Origin: Rheum nobile
Taxonomy: Eukaryota; Streptophyta; Magnoliopsida; Caryophyllales; Polygonaceae
Assembly: GCA_027886185.1 (NCBI GenBank)
Contig: WOAB01000606.1
Location: 4,464,001-4,528,000 of the forward strand
DNA length: 64,000 bases
Direction of reading: 5' to 3'
Part shown: positions 22,737-34,828 of the stretch, one piece after another
Layout: each line of letters begins with the position of its first letter
Position numbering within the stretch: the first letter of the stretch is position 1
Notes under the pieces: model-generated
What the model saw: the letters and a program-made list of their open reading frames with translations, nothing else
Databases searched by the model: none
Told to the model about the DNA's origin: nothing
Made by a program: the position numbers and the translations under genes

Positions 22737-23585
22737 CTCTCTTTAGCATTAGGTTAAGAAGAGGAGTTTTTCCAAGTTCTAGTTTTTGCAATTTCAATTC
22801 ATCGTTGCCACTTTTTATACCTTTGGAGTTCATCATGTTTATGAGGAGCTAAGCCTCTTTTGCTTAGTCCGGTAATGGAAGCATAAGTTTATTCATCTGG
22901 TTGTGAGGTTTTGTTCCTATCTATCTTATCTTATTGAGTTACATCTTTTCTCTTGAGCAAATTCTTATTTGGATGTTTGTTGGTTTATCTAGATTGATCA
23001 CCTAGGTTTATTGCTTTCATTCATATTGCTAATACTAGGGAACTATTGGGCTAACGCTCTAGTTCGAGTAGCGAGCATGGATTATTATCTGCCACTGTGG
23101 AATTTATCTATGTAGGGAATTGATTACATGTTGAATGCTTCTGGTTGAGGTGTTATATGTATCCTGGTTAATTCTTATGGTCATTGCTGTCTTTGGGTTG
23201 AATCACTAGTAGTGCTAGGGTTATTCATTGGTAAGGGTTCTTAGGGATGGTTTCCCTATTAATCTACACAAGATCATGACAGGAATAACCGAATAGGAAG
23301 ATAGGGCATAATCAAGGAACAACCTTTGAATGACTTATGTGGACATTGCTTAGCTAAGTGTTTTCTCTCTTTGATATTTTCATCATATACTTTGCTGTGT
23401 TTGACTTAATTGTGACCAACCAACCTACAACTCCCCCTTCTTGGTACAATTGCATGCGAACAACAAATAGATTAATCCCTTCCTCTCTGTGGATTCGACC
23501 CCTGCTTACCCTAACTACTTGTTTAGGTTTTGCTAGGATTTTATTTGATTGATTAGGTGATACGACTTAAACCTGCTATCAAAAT

Positions 23586-23603
23586 TGGCGCCGTTTCCGG
23601 GGA
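23586..23603 (+). other. Primer binding site of element E (tRNA-Asp type)
   Basis: TGGCGCCGTTTCCGGGGA, one base from the Athila-type tRNA-Asp site, 4 nt after the LTR end. Confidence 0.85.
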
Positions 23604-23786
23604 GGCAAGCGTTGATTTTTCTGTGTGTTTGTCTGTGTGTTGTGTTCCTTTGGTGTGGACCTATCTTATGGTCCACACCCATGCTACTAATTCCCCTCTA
23701 CTTGGTTTTAATTCAGAGATTGAGAGAACCCTTTCCCAGGGTCACAGAATAAATTGTGCTTTGGTTTTTGATAATCCTGCGTTCGA

Positions 23787-25463
23787 GATGGCTGACGCAG
23801 AGCAGACGTTGAGATAGTTGACCGCCCCTAACATGCAGCAGCAACCGCTGGCTGTGTAGTTTCCTGAGTTGGGCGAGGGCGTAAATTTCGAGCTGAAGTC
23901 TGGGTTGATCCATTTACTCCCCCACTTCCATGGGATGAGTGGTGAAGACCCCAACAAGCATCTTGCTGAGTTCCATTCGGTGTGTAGCAGTATGAAGCCG
24001 AAGAACGTGACGGAGGACCAGATCAAGCTGAGGGCCTTTCCTTTTTCACTGAAGGATGCGGCCAATGACTGGTTCTACTATCTCACTCCAGGGAGCATTG
24101 ACACTTGGGTCAAGATGAAGAAAGCCTTCCTGGAGAAGTACTTCCCAGCTACCAAACTGAACAGCCTGAAGCGAACTATCAGCAACATCGAGCAGCAGTC
24201 TGGTGAATCGCTCTATGAGTATTATGAGCGGTTCAAGAAGATGATATCCAGTTGCCCCTTCCACGGCTATTCTGAGCAGGACCTCGTACTTTATTTGTAC
24301 GGTGGTCTTCTTGATGAAGAGAGAAGGATGGTGAACGCTGCTTGTGGGGGGAACATCCTCAACAAGACTCCTGCTGCAGCTTTTGAGATTTTTTTGGAGC
24401 TTTCTGAAGGGTCCAGGCAATTCAGTAAAAGGGCGGGCATCCAATCTGTGAGAGCTGCAGAATCTCAGCCCAATTCTACTCTTCTTGCTGAAATGGCTGA
24501 GATGAAGGAGATGATGAGGAGATGTATGATGAGAGGTGGCTTGCAGCAAGTCAAATCATGTGGGTTATGCTATGAAACGACGCATCCAACTGATGTATGC
24601 CCCACCCTGCAAGAACCAACTGCTGAGGTGAACACCATTGGCGGATATGGCCCTCAAAGGCCAAAATATGACCCGTACTCTAGCACCTATAATCCAGGGT
24701 GGAGAGATCACCCAAATCTGAGATACGGGAACCAGCAGAACACTCATCAAGGGCATGAGACCCAGGATTTTCAGCAGTACCCCTAGCGGCAGTTTCAAGG
24801 AGGCCAAGCAGATCAAAGACCACAAGAGCAGGGAGCTGCCCGCATCACCAATCTTGAGGACCAGGTCAACACACTAGCGCAGCATATGAATACTTTGGCG
24901 CAGACCGTGGGAACCATACATCAAAACATGGTTCAGTTTCAACACGAGACCAAGTCCAGCATACAGAACCTAGAGAAGCAGGTGGGGCAGATCTCCCAGA
25001 CAGTTAGCAAGCTTGAAGCTAGAGTGTCACGAGCACTCTCATCTCAAACTGAGATAAATCCTAGGCAAAACGTCTACTCCGTGACGTCAAGGCCCAGATG
25101 GGAGCTTGAAGAAGAAAAGATGGAGCCAAGAAGTACGAGAACGAACCGCGACCGCGGGAAATTTGCCGCGATCGCGGGTCTGTTGAGCAAGAGAATGGGC
25201 AAGATGCGCCGATTAAGCGCGATCGCGGGCAGGATAGCCGCGACCGCGGGGCCTCAGTGCAAGAACCGCGATCGCGGGGTGAAAACCGCGATCAAATTTC
25301 GGAAAACGGGTCGTCTCCACTTACTTCATGACGCGGTATGTCTACCCGGTGGGATATTTTGACATCCCAGTGCCATTCCCAGCAGCACTAGAAGATGACG
25401 AACTCATTGAGGGGCTGAAGGGAATGTTCGAGACATTCAGGAACTACAAGGTGACCCCCCCAA
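23787..25463 (+). pseudogene. Element E gag (three in-frame TAG stops, then a frameshift)
   Basis: The frame starts ATGGCTGACGCAGAG and stays in register through TAG codons at 23815-23817, 23857-23859 and 24784-24786. All three are at positions where Gln would suit the context, as expected for C-to-T changes. The gag core (HFHGMSGEDPNKHLAEFH, FPFSLKDAANDWFYYL, SLYEYYERFKKMI) is Athila-like. Then come a Cys-containing segment (CGLCYETTHPTDVC) and a heptad-rich stretch (about 24860-25030). A spacer (25146-25277) is built from GC dyads that translate as RDRG/AIAG repeats. After the spacer the frame shifts before YVYPVGYFDIPVPFP. Confidence 0.85.
25146..25300. promoter_or_regulatory. GC dyad cluster inside element E gag
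   Basis: CCGCG-NN-CGCGG dyads at 25146, 25166, 25217 (GCGCG variant), 25238 and 25266, with a half site at 25286. They are the same motif as in this element's LTRs but lie in the coding body. The 20-21 bp pair spacing is kept (25146/25166 and 25217/25238). Confidence 0.8.
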
Positions 25464-26058
25464 TTGAGCAAAATGATGCCTCGCTTTGCAAACTTCTTGA
25501 AGGAGCTATGCAAGCTCAAGAAGGAGCAAAAGGAGCGGTCAAAGAAAAAGGTGAAAGTCAAGAAGGATGTCTCGGTTGTGATGCAAAATAAGATCCTGAA
25601 AAAGTGTGAAGATCCCGAAATGTTTAGCGTACCCTACAAGATTGGGGAAACCGAGTTCAGCGAGACATTGCTGGATTTGGGAGCCTCCATCAATGTCCTA
25701 CCACTGTCCGTCTACAACACCCTCAATGTCGGACCACTAGAAAGCACGAAGTTTGTCATCCAACTGGCTGATAACTCCGTCATCATTCCAGAGGGCGTTG
25801 TGAAGGACGTTTTGGTGAGCGTCGACACCCTCATCTTCCCTGCGGATTTCTTCGTCATGAACACAGGGAAACGAGGAGGATGAGTAATGCTAGGGAGGCC
25901 TTTCATGAAGACCTCCAACACAAAGATCGACGTGGGCACAGGTACGGTAAGCATAGAGTTTGACCGGAGGAAGGTGGAGCACAGGCTGGAGACCATTCTG
26001 GAGCATCCCCCAGACTCAAGAGTAAAGAGCGCGGTTGCAGGAGGCAACCCAGATTGAG
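25464..26058 (+). pseudogene. Element E aspartic protease and end of coding region
   Basis: The frame holds MPRFANFLKELCKLKK, ILKKCEDPEMFSVPYKIG and the protease active-site loop LLDLGASINVLPLSVYN. FPADFFVMN and LGRPFMKT, the usual C-terminal protease strand motif, follow. A TGA at 25881-25883 splits it just before LGRP. The frame ends at 26056-26058. In complete Athila elements RT follows here; in this one it is missing altogether. Confidence 0.8.
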
Positions 26059-27390
26059 AAGGATGATGTGGTATGTCATGCCATGACAATAACTAAGGCG
26101 CTGTCTGGGAGGCAACCCGATGTATGTATCTTTTCCTTTGTCTTTCTTTCTTTGTTTTGCATTATTTTTTTGGTGTGTTTTTGCTTTGTTTTTGTTTTTT
26201 GTTTTTTTTTCCTGACTAACCTGCAGGGAAGAGACCCATGCTCATTGAAGAAGGTGTTTCCACACCAATGTAAGTCTCTCCTATCCTTGCACTAGTCACC
26301 CCCGAAAAAACCTTAAACGGGGGGCCAAAAAAAAAATGTTGTTGTACGAGTATGAGCTGTCCCGCGGTACCATGGAGAGGGGTGCGCATGTTGCCAACGG
26401 AGGAAGTTTTTCGCTACACAAATTTTTGGCAACGATGGCGGCCCCACAATCGACAGTTGCGATGGAAGACCACTCATGGCCCACACCCCGTTCATATCTG
26501 GGCCCATTTTTAGTGGTATTTAAAGGTCGTGCAACCCCGTTATCACTGTTCAACCACTACTCGCCAAGTGGTACCTTATGGTTGCACGGTAGAAGATGAT
26601 GCTAGAATTGATGAGGCACCCGCCCAACACCAGAGACCTAGGAATTTATTGAGAAGACCGCCAGCAACAACGGAAGTGTCCATCCTGACTCAGCGACATT
26701 TGTGAGCTTATCCCTTCTTTTCCCTGTGCTTTATTCTTTTGTCTTTCATTACATTGAGGACAATGCAATGTTTAAGCATGGGGGAGGGTTTTATATTTCC
26801 TATGTCGCTGAGGAGAAAAAGAAAAAGAGCCAAAAAATTGAAAAAAGGCTAAAATTGAAATCCTGGGATAGGTCGAAAACCCGAAAGGGCGGCCTAGGTA
26901 ATAAGCAGGTGGCTTGGACCAGCATTAGGCTGGGGTAAAAATTGGTCTAGAGTGATGTGAGTTATATTGTGAGCACATCTATGAAAAAAAAATATATGAG
27001 TGGCTTGGTGAAAACCCGAAAGGGCGCCTTGGCAAAATGAGTGAAAAGAAGAAGAGTGAATTTTAGGAATCCTCATTTTGGCATGGCGACATAAGAAGAG
27101 GTGATATAAGGAGGATTCGGGTAGGTCACTCTGGGAGGCATAAGGAGTCATAGATGGAGGCTAGGATTAGAGGTTACTCACACCATTGGATGTTCAGGTT
27201 AAGCTTAGGGGAAGCACTCTGCTTGCCCCTTAAGCTTGTTGAGTTGTGGATGTGTTGTGAATGAGTTTGGTGCCAGGAGCTTGGCATGGGCTAGGTGACT
27301 CTTAGTTGGAGACATGCTTCCTGAGACCTTGGGTGCTGGATTGGAGGAGTAGACTTTCTTTTAGTTTACTCGAGGACGAGCAAAGGTCTA
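26059..27390 (+). other. Element E 3' non-coding region
   Basis: No sustained gene. T-rich tract (26120-26215), GAGGACAATG..GGGGGAGGG wording (about 26755-26790) typical of Athila 3' regions, and two copies of the hairpin phrase AAAACCCGAAAGGGCG (26876-26891 and 27010-27025). Confidence 0.7.
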
Positions 27391-27404
27391 AGCATGGGGG
27401 AGTT
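27391..27404 (+). other. Polypurine tract of element E
   Basis: AGCATGGGGGAGTT directly precedes the 3' LTR at 27405. Confidence 0.8.
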
Positions 27405-28751
27405 TGATAAGCACTACTTTGTAGGGCTTAACTAAGAGTTATTAGAGGGTTTTATTGGTGCCATTCGGGTAGATTTAGACACATTCTTGTGCATGGAGTT
27501 TGGGGGCAAAGTCTGGTGTTTTTGGAGGTGTTTGAGCTATTTTGGATATCATAGGAGACACTGAGGAAGGAAGCCACCAAAAGAAGACGCCAAGGAAGTG
27601 AAGATAAGAGGTTAGGAGGCGAAGCCAAGGAGTGAAGGCCGAGCATTAACCGCGACCGCGGGCAAGGGTGCCGCGATCGCGGTTCCTCGGGCAAGCCGAG
27701 AGTTTTCCGCAGGCACGGAGGAATGTGAAGAGCGCGGAGCCACAAGAGGCCGCGATCGCGGTAAATGGGCCGCGATCGCGGGTCGTCGACGCTGGAAGTT
27801 CTTACTTTTCCCGAGTCTATCTTTTCTAATTTCTTTTCTTATTTTTCCATTTTATTTCGTTTCTTTTCTTATTGGGCTAGGTCATGTGTTAGAGGCCCTA
27901 TATATACTCTCTTTAGCATTAGGTTAAGAAGAGGAGTTTTTCCAAGTTCTAGTTTTTGCAATTTCAATTCATCGTTGCCACTTTTTATACCTTTGGAGTT
28001 CATCATGTTTATGAGGAGCTAAGCCTCTTTTGCTTAGTCCGGTAATGGAAGCATAAGTTTATTCATCTGGTTGTGAGGTTTTGTTCCTATCTATCTTATC
28101 CTATTGAGTTATATCTTTTCTCTTGATCAAATTCTTATTTGGATGTTTGTTGGTTTATCTAGATTGATCACCTAGGTTTATTGCTTTCATTCATATTTCT
28201 AATACTAGGGAACTGTTGGGCTAACGCTCTAGTTCGAGTAGCGAGCATAGATTCTTATCTGCCACTGTGGAATTTATCTATGTAGGGAATTGATTACATG
28301 TTGAATGCTTCTGGTTGAGGTGTTATATGTATCCTGGTTAATTATTATGTTCATTGCTGCCTTTGGGTTGAATCACTAGTGGTGCTAGGGTTATTCATTG
28401 GTAAGGGTTCTTAGGGATGGTTTCCCTATTAATCTACATAAGATCAGGACAGGAATAACCGAATAGGAAGATAGGGCATAATCAAGGAACAACCTTTGAA
28501 TGACTTATGTGGACATTGCTTGGCTAAGTGTTTTCTCTCTTTGATATTTTCATCATATACTTTGCTGTGTTTGACTTAATTGTGACCAACCAACCTACAA
28601 CTCCCCCTTCTTGTTACTATTGCATGCAAATAACACATAGATTAATCCCTTCCTCTCTGTAGATTCGACCCCTGCTTACCCTAACTACTTGTTTAGGTTT
28701 TGCTAGGATTTTATTTGATTGATTAGGTGATACGACTTAAACCTGCTATCA
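27405..28751 (+). repeat. 3' LTR of element E (1347 bp)
   Basis: Same length and edges as the 5' LTR. Carries the same TATA box (27899-27906) and four dyads (27650-27781); in this copy all four are CG-complete. Confidence 0.97.
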
Positions 28752-28756
28752 ATTTG

Positions 28757-29639
28757 TTACCTTACTCCTTAAGCGCACATAAGACAAATCTCTTTACTAA
28801 ATCCTTTAGTTTATCGAAATCCTCAACATAACCTATTCTTATACTATAACGCTAGACCACTACACTCACGAGACAATGCTCGACAACTCGACTGGAAAAG
28901 AAAATAATGGCAATACCCAACTTGGCATTTAGAATTTTCCAACTTATACGTGACTCTTCAATCACTACGTTATGATACGAATTGTAAGGGTCCAAACAAA
29001 TAACTTTATATTAGTTTGACTGACCCTCCACCATTAACCTTAAAACGATCTTCTTCTCCTTCTTGAGAATGGATCAATTAGGAGAAACGTCAACCTTTAA
29101 CTGACATTAAACCTAAGAATGGACGATAACCTTAAGGATGAATCTAAGGAATATGTAACCAAATCGAAGCTTGCAGAAGTTTGAAAACCACTTATTATTA
29201 AACCTTATACTTATACGTATAAATCCTTTATACTTAACTTGGCAAAAATCATTATATAGTTATTTCCTTGAAATAAAGACATTATTATTTCTTTATAACA
29301 CTTACGAAAATCCAAACCACACCTTATAAAGTTATAACATAACTAAATTTTTAAACGTTTATAATATGATTTTATAAAAGTACTATGAATAGTAATGCTT
29401 AACACAAGAGAGTTTAAACATCACTTTTAACACTATTTCAAACACCATTAGAACACCGCTACCTTTAAATTTCATAACTTTAAATAATTTGAAAGCCTTA
29501 AATTTAGTACTGACATTAAAACTCTCAAAATGCCTTTTTAATAGAAAATAGGTTGAAACTAGTTTCGAAATTAATTTTCGAAAATTCTCAAACCTAACAA
29601 TAGGCCAAGAATTTTAAAACCTGGCTCTGATACCATAAT
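28757..29639 (-). mobile_element. Coding-free internal region of element D, right part
   Basis: Continues 22234 after removal of element E. AT-rich, no gene seen. Its first 100 bp resemble part of element B's 3' non-coding region (12010-12075). It ends at the minus-strand primer site TGGTATCAGAGC (29635-29624), 4 nt from the LTR. Confidence 0.6.
29624..29635 (-). other. Primer binding site of element D (tRNA-iMet)
   Basis: Minus strand TGGTATCAGAGC, exact initiator tRNA-Met type, next to the LTR start at 29640. Confidence 0.9.
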
Positions 29640-31128
29640 TGTAACACCCCCGACTTATGTCGGTAGTGCCACACGCCAGTGACCTCAGACGTTACTGTCC
29701 AAAGTCACCCTAGGCTTTAATTGGAACAATTAAGCTTAAATAAGTATATAATAAGTAATGAAAGATTAAGCAACGGAAGACATTTTAAATGAAACTCAAC
29801 CTCTTATTAAAAGATCTCTCATGAAATGAGAATGACGATTTTACAACAGAGTGAAATTACAGCGGAAGACTTTTATAATAAACCCTATTACATGACTTGG
29901 TTATATATTAAAGTAATACTTAACAACCTTTAAAACACTGACACTCAAATCTTCAACTGCAAGCCTCTTCTCCGATTGGTTACTTCAAGTCTTTGGGGAC
30001 CAACCACTGATGTGCCGTATAGGACGGATGACACCAGCCAACCATGCAAGGAATAAAACCCGGTTGGTTAGTCTAATGAAAGACTATGTAAGGGTACAAA
30101 TAGAATGGTTCAAGTGATCATAACCATTTACTATCATTGTCCCTCGAATAATAACCGAAGGGACGATACATAACTCGAAACTTTCACGGAATGATTAGAA
30201 TTAGACATGTACTGAAAAGAAGACTCCAAAGGAACTGAGTCTTATGGGAAACGTATGACAGATGTTTGGGAACGTTAAGTTTTCACACAACTTTTAAAAC
30301 ACGACCTTGACAATTTGGGTCAACGACCAACCTCACCGCGCAATGCGAATCCAGATTGGAAAGAAGACTTACTCTAGCAAGAGTCCGGGCGGTTTCCACG
30401 TTGTACTCCTTGCCCAAGGGTTTATTAATTATGTGCATAACCGCACTTATCTTATTTACTTCCAAAATGCACATTAACATTGAAGCTTTTAATACAATCT
30501 CGAATAACTACAAGAACAACACAGGGTGACATTACGTCCAACCCAATTGCACTAGCAAGGTGCTTAAACACCTCTTATCCTTAACGGGTGGATAAGAAGC
30601 AATGGTCATGACCTTAAAAGTATTAGAGAATTATTCCGACTAATACCGAGTTATAAAGAAACGACTAATCCTCGTAGAGAATTAGCGTTCCTACGAATAC
30701 TCATGCTAATCGAGCATTTAAGTCCACATATAAATCCACACAAAATCCATTTACTGTAATATCATATCAAACTATATAATAGCATTATTTTTAGCAATAT
30801 ATACAACCTATTATAAAGTCATATTTTAACACATCGTTTAATTAAATTTGTTCCCAAACAGAAAACAACAACTTTTATCTCATCTTAATTAACAATCAAT
30901 TAATTGATAATCAAGGGAAACATGGAATAGTGAGCAAGAGCGAACCGCCACTTGCCTTAATCTAGACGAACGAAGATGTCGGGTTCCGGGATCTGGAAAC
31001 TGGAATCTGAATACGGATTCCTACGACGACGTCGAGACAAAAGACGAAACCCTAAGTTAGATTCGATACGAACGAATAAACGATACGAAACGAAATACGA
31101 TATGAATCGAAAGGGACAAAAGCCTAAG

Positions 31129-31253
31129 CCATGACCGTGGTTTTCCAAGCCACAATCGCGCTTGCTAAGGCAAGCCACGGTCGCGGTTTCGACTTCCGCG
31201 ATCGCGGAATTCTGGGCAGAGCCGCGGTCGCGGAATTCATCCCGCGATCGCGG
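31129..31253. promoter_or_regulatory. GC dyads downstream of element D TATA box
   Basis: Dyads at 31129 (CCATGACCGTGG, CG-decayed), 31175, 31196, 31222 and 31242, with 21-bp and 20-bp steps inside pairs. The array starts about 235 bp downstream of the TATA box in the transcribed minus direction. Confidence 0.8.
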
Positions 31254-31482
31254 ATCCCCCTTCCGACGACGGCTCCCACATGGCTTCGAAGCTTACCGAC
31301 GATGCAAACGACGACTTCTTGCTTCGAACGAGGGCTCGCAATGATCACCACTACTACGACACCTCCAGGGCACTTCCGGCAACCTCCAACAACTCCGACG
31401 AACTCGAAAAACTCCGGCGAAACTTAAAATGAGAGAGAGAGATTGAGAGGCTGTTGATGATGATGAGAGGCTCATCCGGCCT

Positions 31483-31492
31483 CCTTTTATAG
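31483..31492 (-). promoter_or_regulatory. TATA box of element D LTR
   Basis: Minus strand CTATAAAAGG. Upstream of it (31632-31643) is one perfect CCGCGATCGCGG dyad and next to that (31649) a partial one. Confidence 0.7.
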
Positions 31493-31913
31493 CCCACAAT
31501 CTGAGAACGTTCACTCCCCATTGGAAAGCCAATCGCTCCAGCTCCCCTCCACCGGCAACCGTTGAAGGAACAAAGGGAAAACGAATCGGCGAGCTCGGAT
31601 AAGAACGACGAAGAAGACGAAGAGTAGAGATCCGCGATCGCGGAAATGCCGCGAGCGCGTCCTTTGGCCCTTGGTCGCGGATTTCGTTCCAAGGCATGCT
31701 AAATCTTTATTTTTAGCACTTCTAAAAATATTCTAAGATCCTATACCCTTTAAACGTATATTATTATGTTCAAATAATCCCACTGAGATTACAGAAATTG
31801 CCCATTATGTCCTTCATACAAAACGACAGTTCGGGACTTTTAGGGGTTATTACAGCGTGATTCAGTGTCACATTCAAACGTTCGAAAATCCGACCCTTGG
31901 AATGGGACATAGA

Positions 31914-32100
31914 GTCACGCTTCGCGTGAGCGTGACTTTTCAAATGGTATTGACACATGGGTCGCGCTCACGATTTGCGTGAGCGGGACTATTTGTGATT
32001 TTTTAAGTCCCGCTCTCGCTTCTCGTAAGCGTGACATATTTTTTTGGATTCCCGTCTTTGTTTTAATTGGGGTCACGCTAACGCAAAACGTATGTGTGAC
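31914..32100. repeat. Four tandem GTCACGC/GCGTGAC hairpins
   Basis: Imperfect palindromes at 31914-31936, 31961-31989, 32007-32035 and 32072-32100, each opening GTCRCGCT-like (GTCCCGCT in the third) and closing with GYGKGAC-like wording. Start-to-start steps are 47, 46 and 65 bp. They lie just outside the D LTR. Not part of any gene seen here. Confidence 0.75.
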
Positions 32101-32487
32101 CAGTGGCAGAGCTATGTGGGGCCCACGGGGCTATAGCCCCCTCTGCCGCCACAAAAACTTTTTTATTAAAAAAAATTAAATTTTTCAAAGCTTTTTTACC
32201 CTTATTTAATATAAAAATGTAATTTCAGCTAGCCCCAATAGAATTTATCCCATTCATCTCATTTGAAAATGCAATTTTAGCCAGCCCTAACAGATTTAAG
32301 CCACAAAATTAAAATTACTTAAGTTTTTTTTCCTCATATCATGTGAAAATTACCTTAAGGTTCATACAAAAGTTTAAACTGGTTTTTTGCAAAATAGGAT
32401 TTAAGCCACGTTGGATTTAAGCCACACAAAAATTTTACCGTGCAGGATTTTAGCCCCCTCTGAGGTAAAATCCTGACTCCGCCCTTG
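32101..32487. mobile_element. hAT-like MITE (387 bp)
   Basis: Starts CAGTGGCAGAGC and ends GACTCCGCCCTTG, giving imperfect terminal inverted repeats. It is flanked by an 8-bp near-identical duplication, TGTGTGAC (32093-32100) and TGCGTGAC (32488-32495). The 8-bp duplication and CA(G)TGGCGGAG-type ends fit hAT MITEs. No coding. Confidence 0.7.
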
Positions 32488-32495
32488 TGCGTGAC

Positions 32496-33214
32496 CCTTG
32501 TTACACGCCCGCTTTCTGTTTGCATGAACAGATAAGCTTATTTAGCAAAAAAAAATGAGCGTCTCTAGTAGTAATGAGAAGGAAAGTCAAATTTTTTTTT
32601 TAAGAAAATTCAATCAAAATTACGTGTTGCTTATTCGTCTAAAAATGAACAGAATGGTTATTGGGAAGCCACAACTTTATCGCTGGAAAATGCCCATGGA
32701 AACGAAATTGACATTGTTGGACAGTGATTTATCTAAAAGAAAATTATAAGACGAGAAGTTTTCAAAATTAATAGTCAACCGCTGTGCCTCTGGTACTTTT
32801 TTTTGGAAAACCATTTGTTTGGCTGGGTGTCGGGTGATAATCCAAGTCATTCGTACAAATAAATGAATGTTTTTTTTTTAAAAAAAATCTCATATTTTTA
32901 AGGCAAAACCTATAAATTTTTTATTCTTTGTATTCTCTAATACAATAATAAGTTTTTTTTTTTAAGAAAAGAACACAAGAATAAAGACTATGAAGACATT
33001 GACGCTTAGTTATAATAACTAGCATATGTTCGCGTGGATTGCACGGGTGTGGTTAATAAAATTCGAAATTCAAATAATATTAGATATTTACGAAAACTAT
33101 TATGGTAATCTATAAGCTTAATCTTTTGACACATAGAGTGATAAAATTATTGTATGATTAGAATCGAAAGTATACACGCAAATTTGTATTAAAAATGAAA
33201 ATAAGAAAACATAT
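32496..33214. other. Intergenic, homopolymer-rich
   Basis: About 0.7 kb of AT-rich sequence with A and T runs and no supported gene. ACTAGCATATGTTCGCGTGG near 33018 resembles wording common at plant transposon ends, but no partner end was found. Confidence 0.5.
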
Positions 33215-33556
33215 ATCGTTATATCCTATAGTTATATACTATGGTTATATCATATATTATATTCTATAGTTATATACTATGGTTATATCATATATTTATA
33301 TACCATGATTATATTTTATAGTTATATCCAATTTGGTTATATCTTATGGTTATGCTCTATAATTATATACTATGGTTATATCCTATATTATATTCTATAG
33401 TTATATACTATGGTTATATCATATATTATATTCTATAGTTATAACTATGGTTATATCATATAGTTATATTCTTTAGTTATATACTATGGTTACATCCAAT
33501 TTGGTTATATCATCGTTATATACTATGGTTATATCATATAGTTATATACTATGATT
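33215..33556. repeat. AT-rich tandem repeat
   Basis: Irregular repeats of TATACTATGGTTATATCATA and TTATATTCTATAG, with a dominant period of about 38 bp. Confidence 0.8.
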
Positions 33557-34828
33557 ATTAGGGGTGGGCACGAAAAACCGAAACCGACACTACTACAAAA
33601 AACGCTTTTTAGCCCGTGATTATTTAACCCGGATCCTAATTATCCGTGATATAAAATCCTGATACATCAGAAGAAGTCGGGCTATTTAAGAAATATAACA
33701 TATTAGCCCGGACCGTTGTAGAAAAGCCCGGGCTAAAAACAAATTTATTTTAAAAGAGGCACAATTTAATAGCCCGGGCGTGTTTTTTTTTTGGAATATC
33801 CGGGCTATTTTGTGGCGTTTTATATTAACCCACATTAAAATAAGCCGGTTACAAAACATCCGGGCTATTTTATCCGGGCTATTTGTCGTACTTACCCACG
33901 TACCTTAAGTAAAAGCTCCTTCCGTCTCCTTCCCCGACCGGCGCCTCCTTCCCAGACTACACAACTCCATCGGCGCCTCCTTCCGTCTCCTTCCTCGTTC
34001 CCCGACTACACAGTCCACCGACACTTCCTCGTTCCCTGACTATAGAGCTACTAGGCGAGACACAGTTGTTGGACGCGGCTGGAGATGTAGACTACGAGGT
34101 GGCTGAACACCCCCTCGATTGAGCCGACGAAGGTGCGACCTATTTCAGTCTACTGGTTTGCTTTGTCTGCTTCTTTCATCTTCTTCAATTTCTGTTTGAT
34201 ACACGTCTCCATATCCTTATGAATTTCAATCCAGGAATCGATTAATTGATGTCTAGATTGCTCGTCTTCCTGCGAAAATTAGGGTTTCTAGCATTGCAAT
34301 ATTGTAACCGACGAAATTATTGTGAGTTTTGCAGGATTTGGGTTTCGGGGTTTCTCAAGGAGATGAAAGGGGGTTCGATTCGGTTCGATTGAAGAACTTT
34401 CCAGCGTTTATTTCACTTGTGTTTGTAAGGACAATAAAACCAAAATTGACTTGTCGTGATTTCACTGCTAATGTTGGAGATGTTGATGGTTAGTCAAGTG
34501 TCTTGAGCAACCTTTGGTTCTGATATTAAGTTATTTTCTCAACCTTTGGTTGTCATTGATTTGCTTGTTACTTTGATTATGTATGTTCTACTACTTGAAG
34601 ATTTGTTCATAGAACGACAAATGCATATGTATATTTTACACGAATACAAAGGTTATTAGATGTCAAACAATGGAGCAGTGATGTGCTCTCGTTGCTTTCA
34701 ATCACCATCATCATCAAGGTTATTAGATGTCAGACTACTGCTCTCAATTTCGCAAAGCCCTTAAAATGATTTGCTGTCTAATTAGTCTACATGAATTACT
34801 ATATTTTTGTTGTGTAGTGGCTTTAGAA

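Larger units (their letters stand above)
22235..23581 (+). repeat. 5' LTR of element E (1347 bp)
   Basis: TGATAAGC...GCTATCA. It has a TATATATA box at 22729-22736 with four CCGCG-NN-CGCGG dyads about 120-250 bp upstream of it. Confidence 0.97.
22235..28751 (+). mobile_element. Athila-like non-autonomous LTR retrotransposon E (gag-protease only)
   Basis: Two LTRs of exactly 1347 bp (22235-23581 and 27405-28751) flank a tRNA-Asp primer site, gag, an aspartic protease and a non-coding 3' part ending in a polypurine tract. The 5-bp target duplication ATTTG is perfect (22230-22234 and 28752-28756). The LTRs differ by roughly 30-35 substitutions and no indels by eye, so the insertion is fairly young. 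There is no RT, RNase H or integrase, so the element depends on enzymes from elsewhere. Gag wording and primer site fit Athila. It sits inside element D. Confidence 0.95.
29640..31854 (-). repeat. 5' LTR of element D (2215 bp)
   Basis: TGTAACACCC...GGTTATTACA. Begins beside the primer site. Minus-strand TATA box CTATAAAAGG at 31492-31483. GC dyads lie on both sides of it. The first 1.3 kb share scattered phrases with the B and C LTRs (for example the GATGACACCAGCCAACCATGC stretch), so the three LTR families are related in one half and different in the other. Confidence 0.85.
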
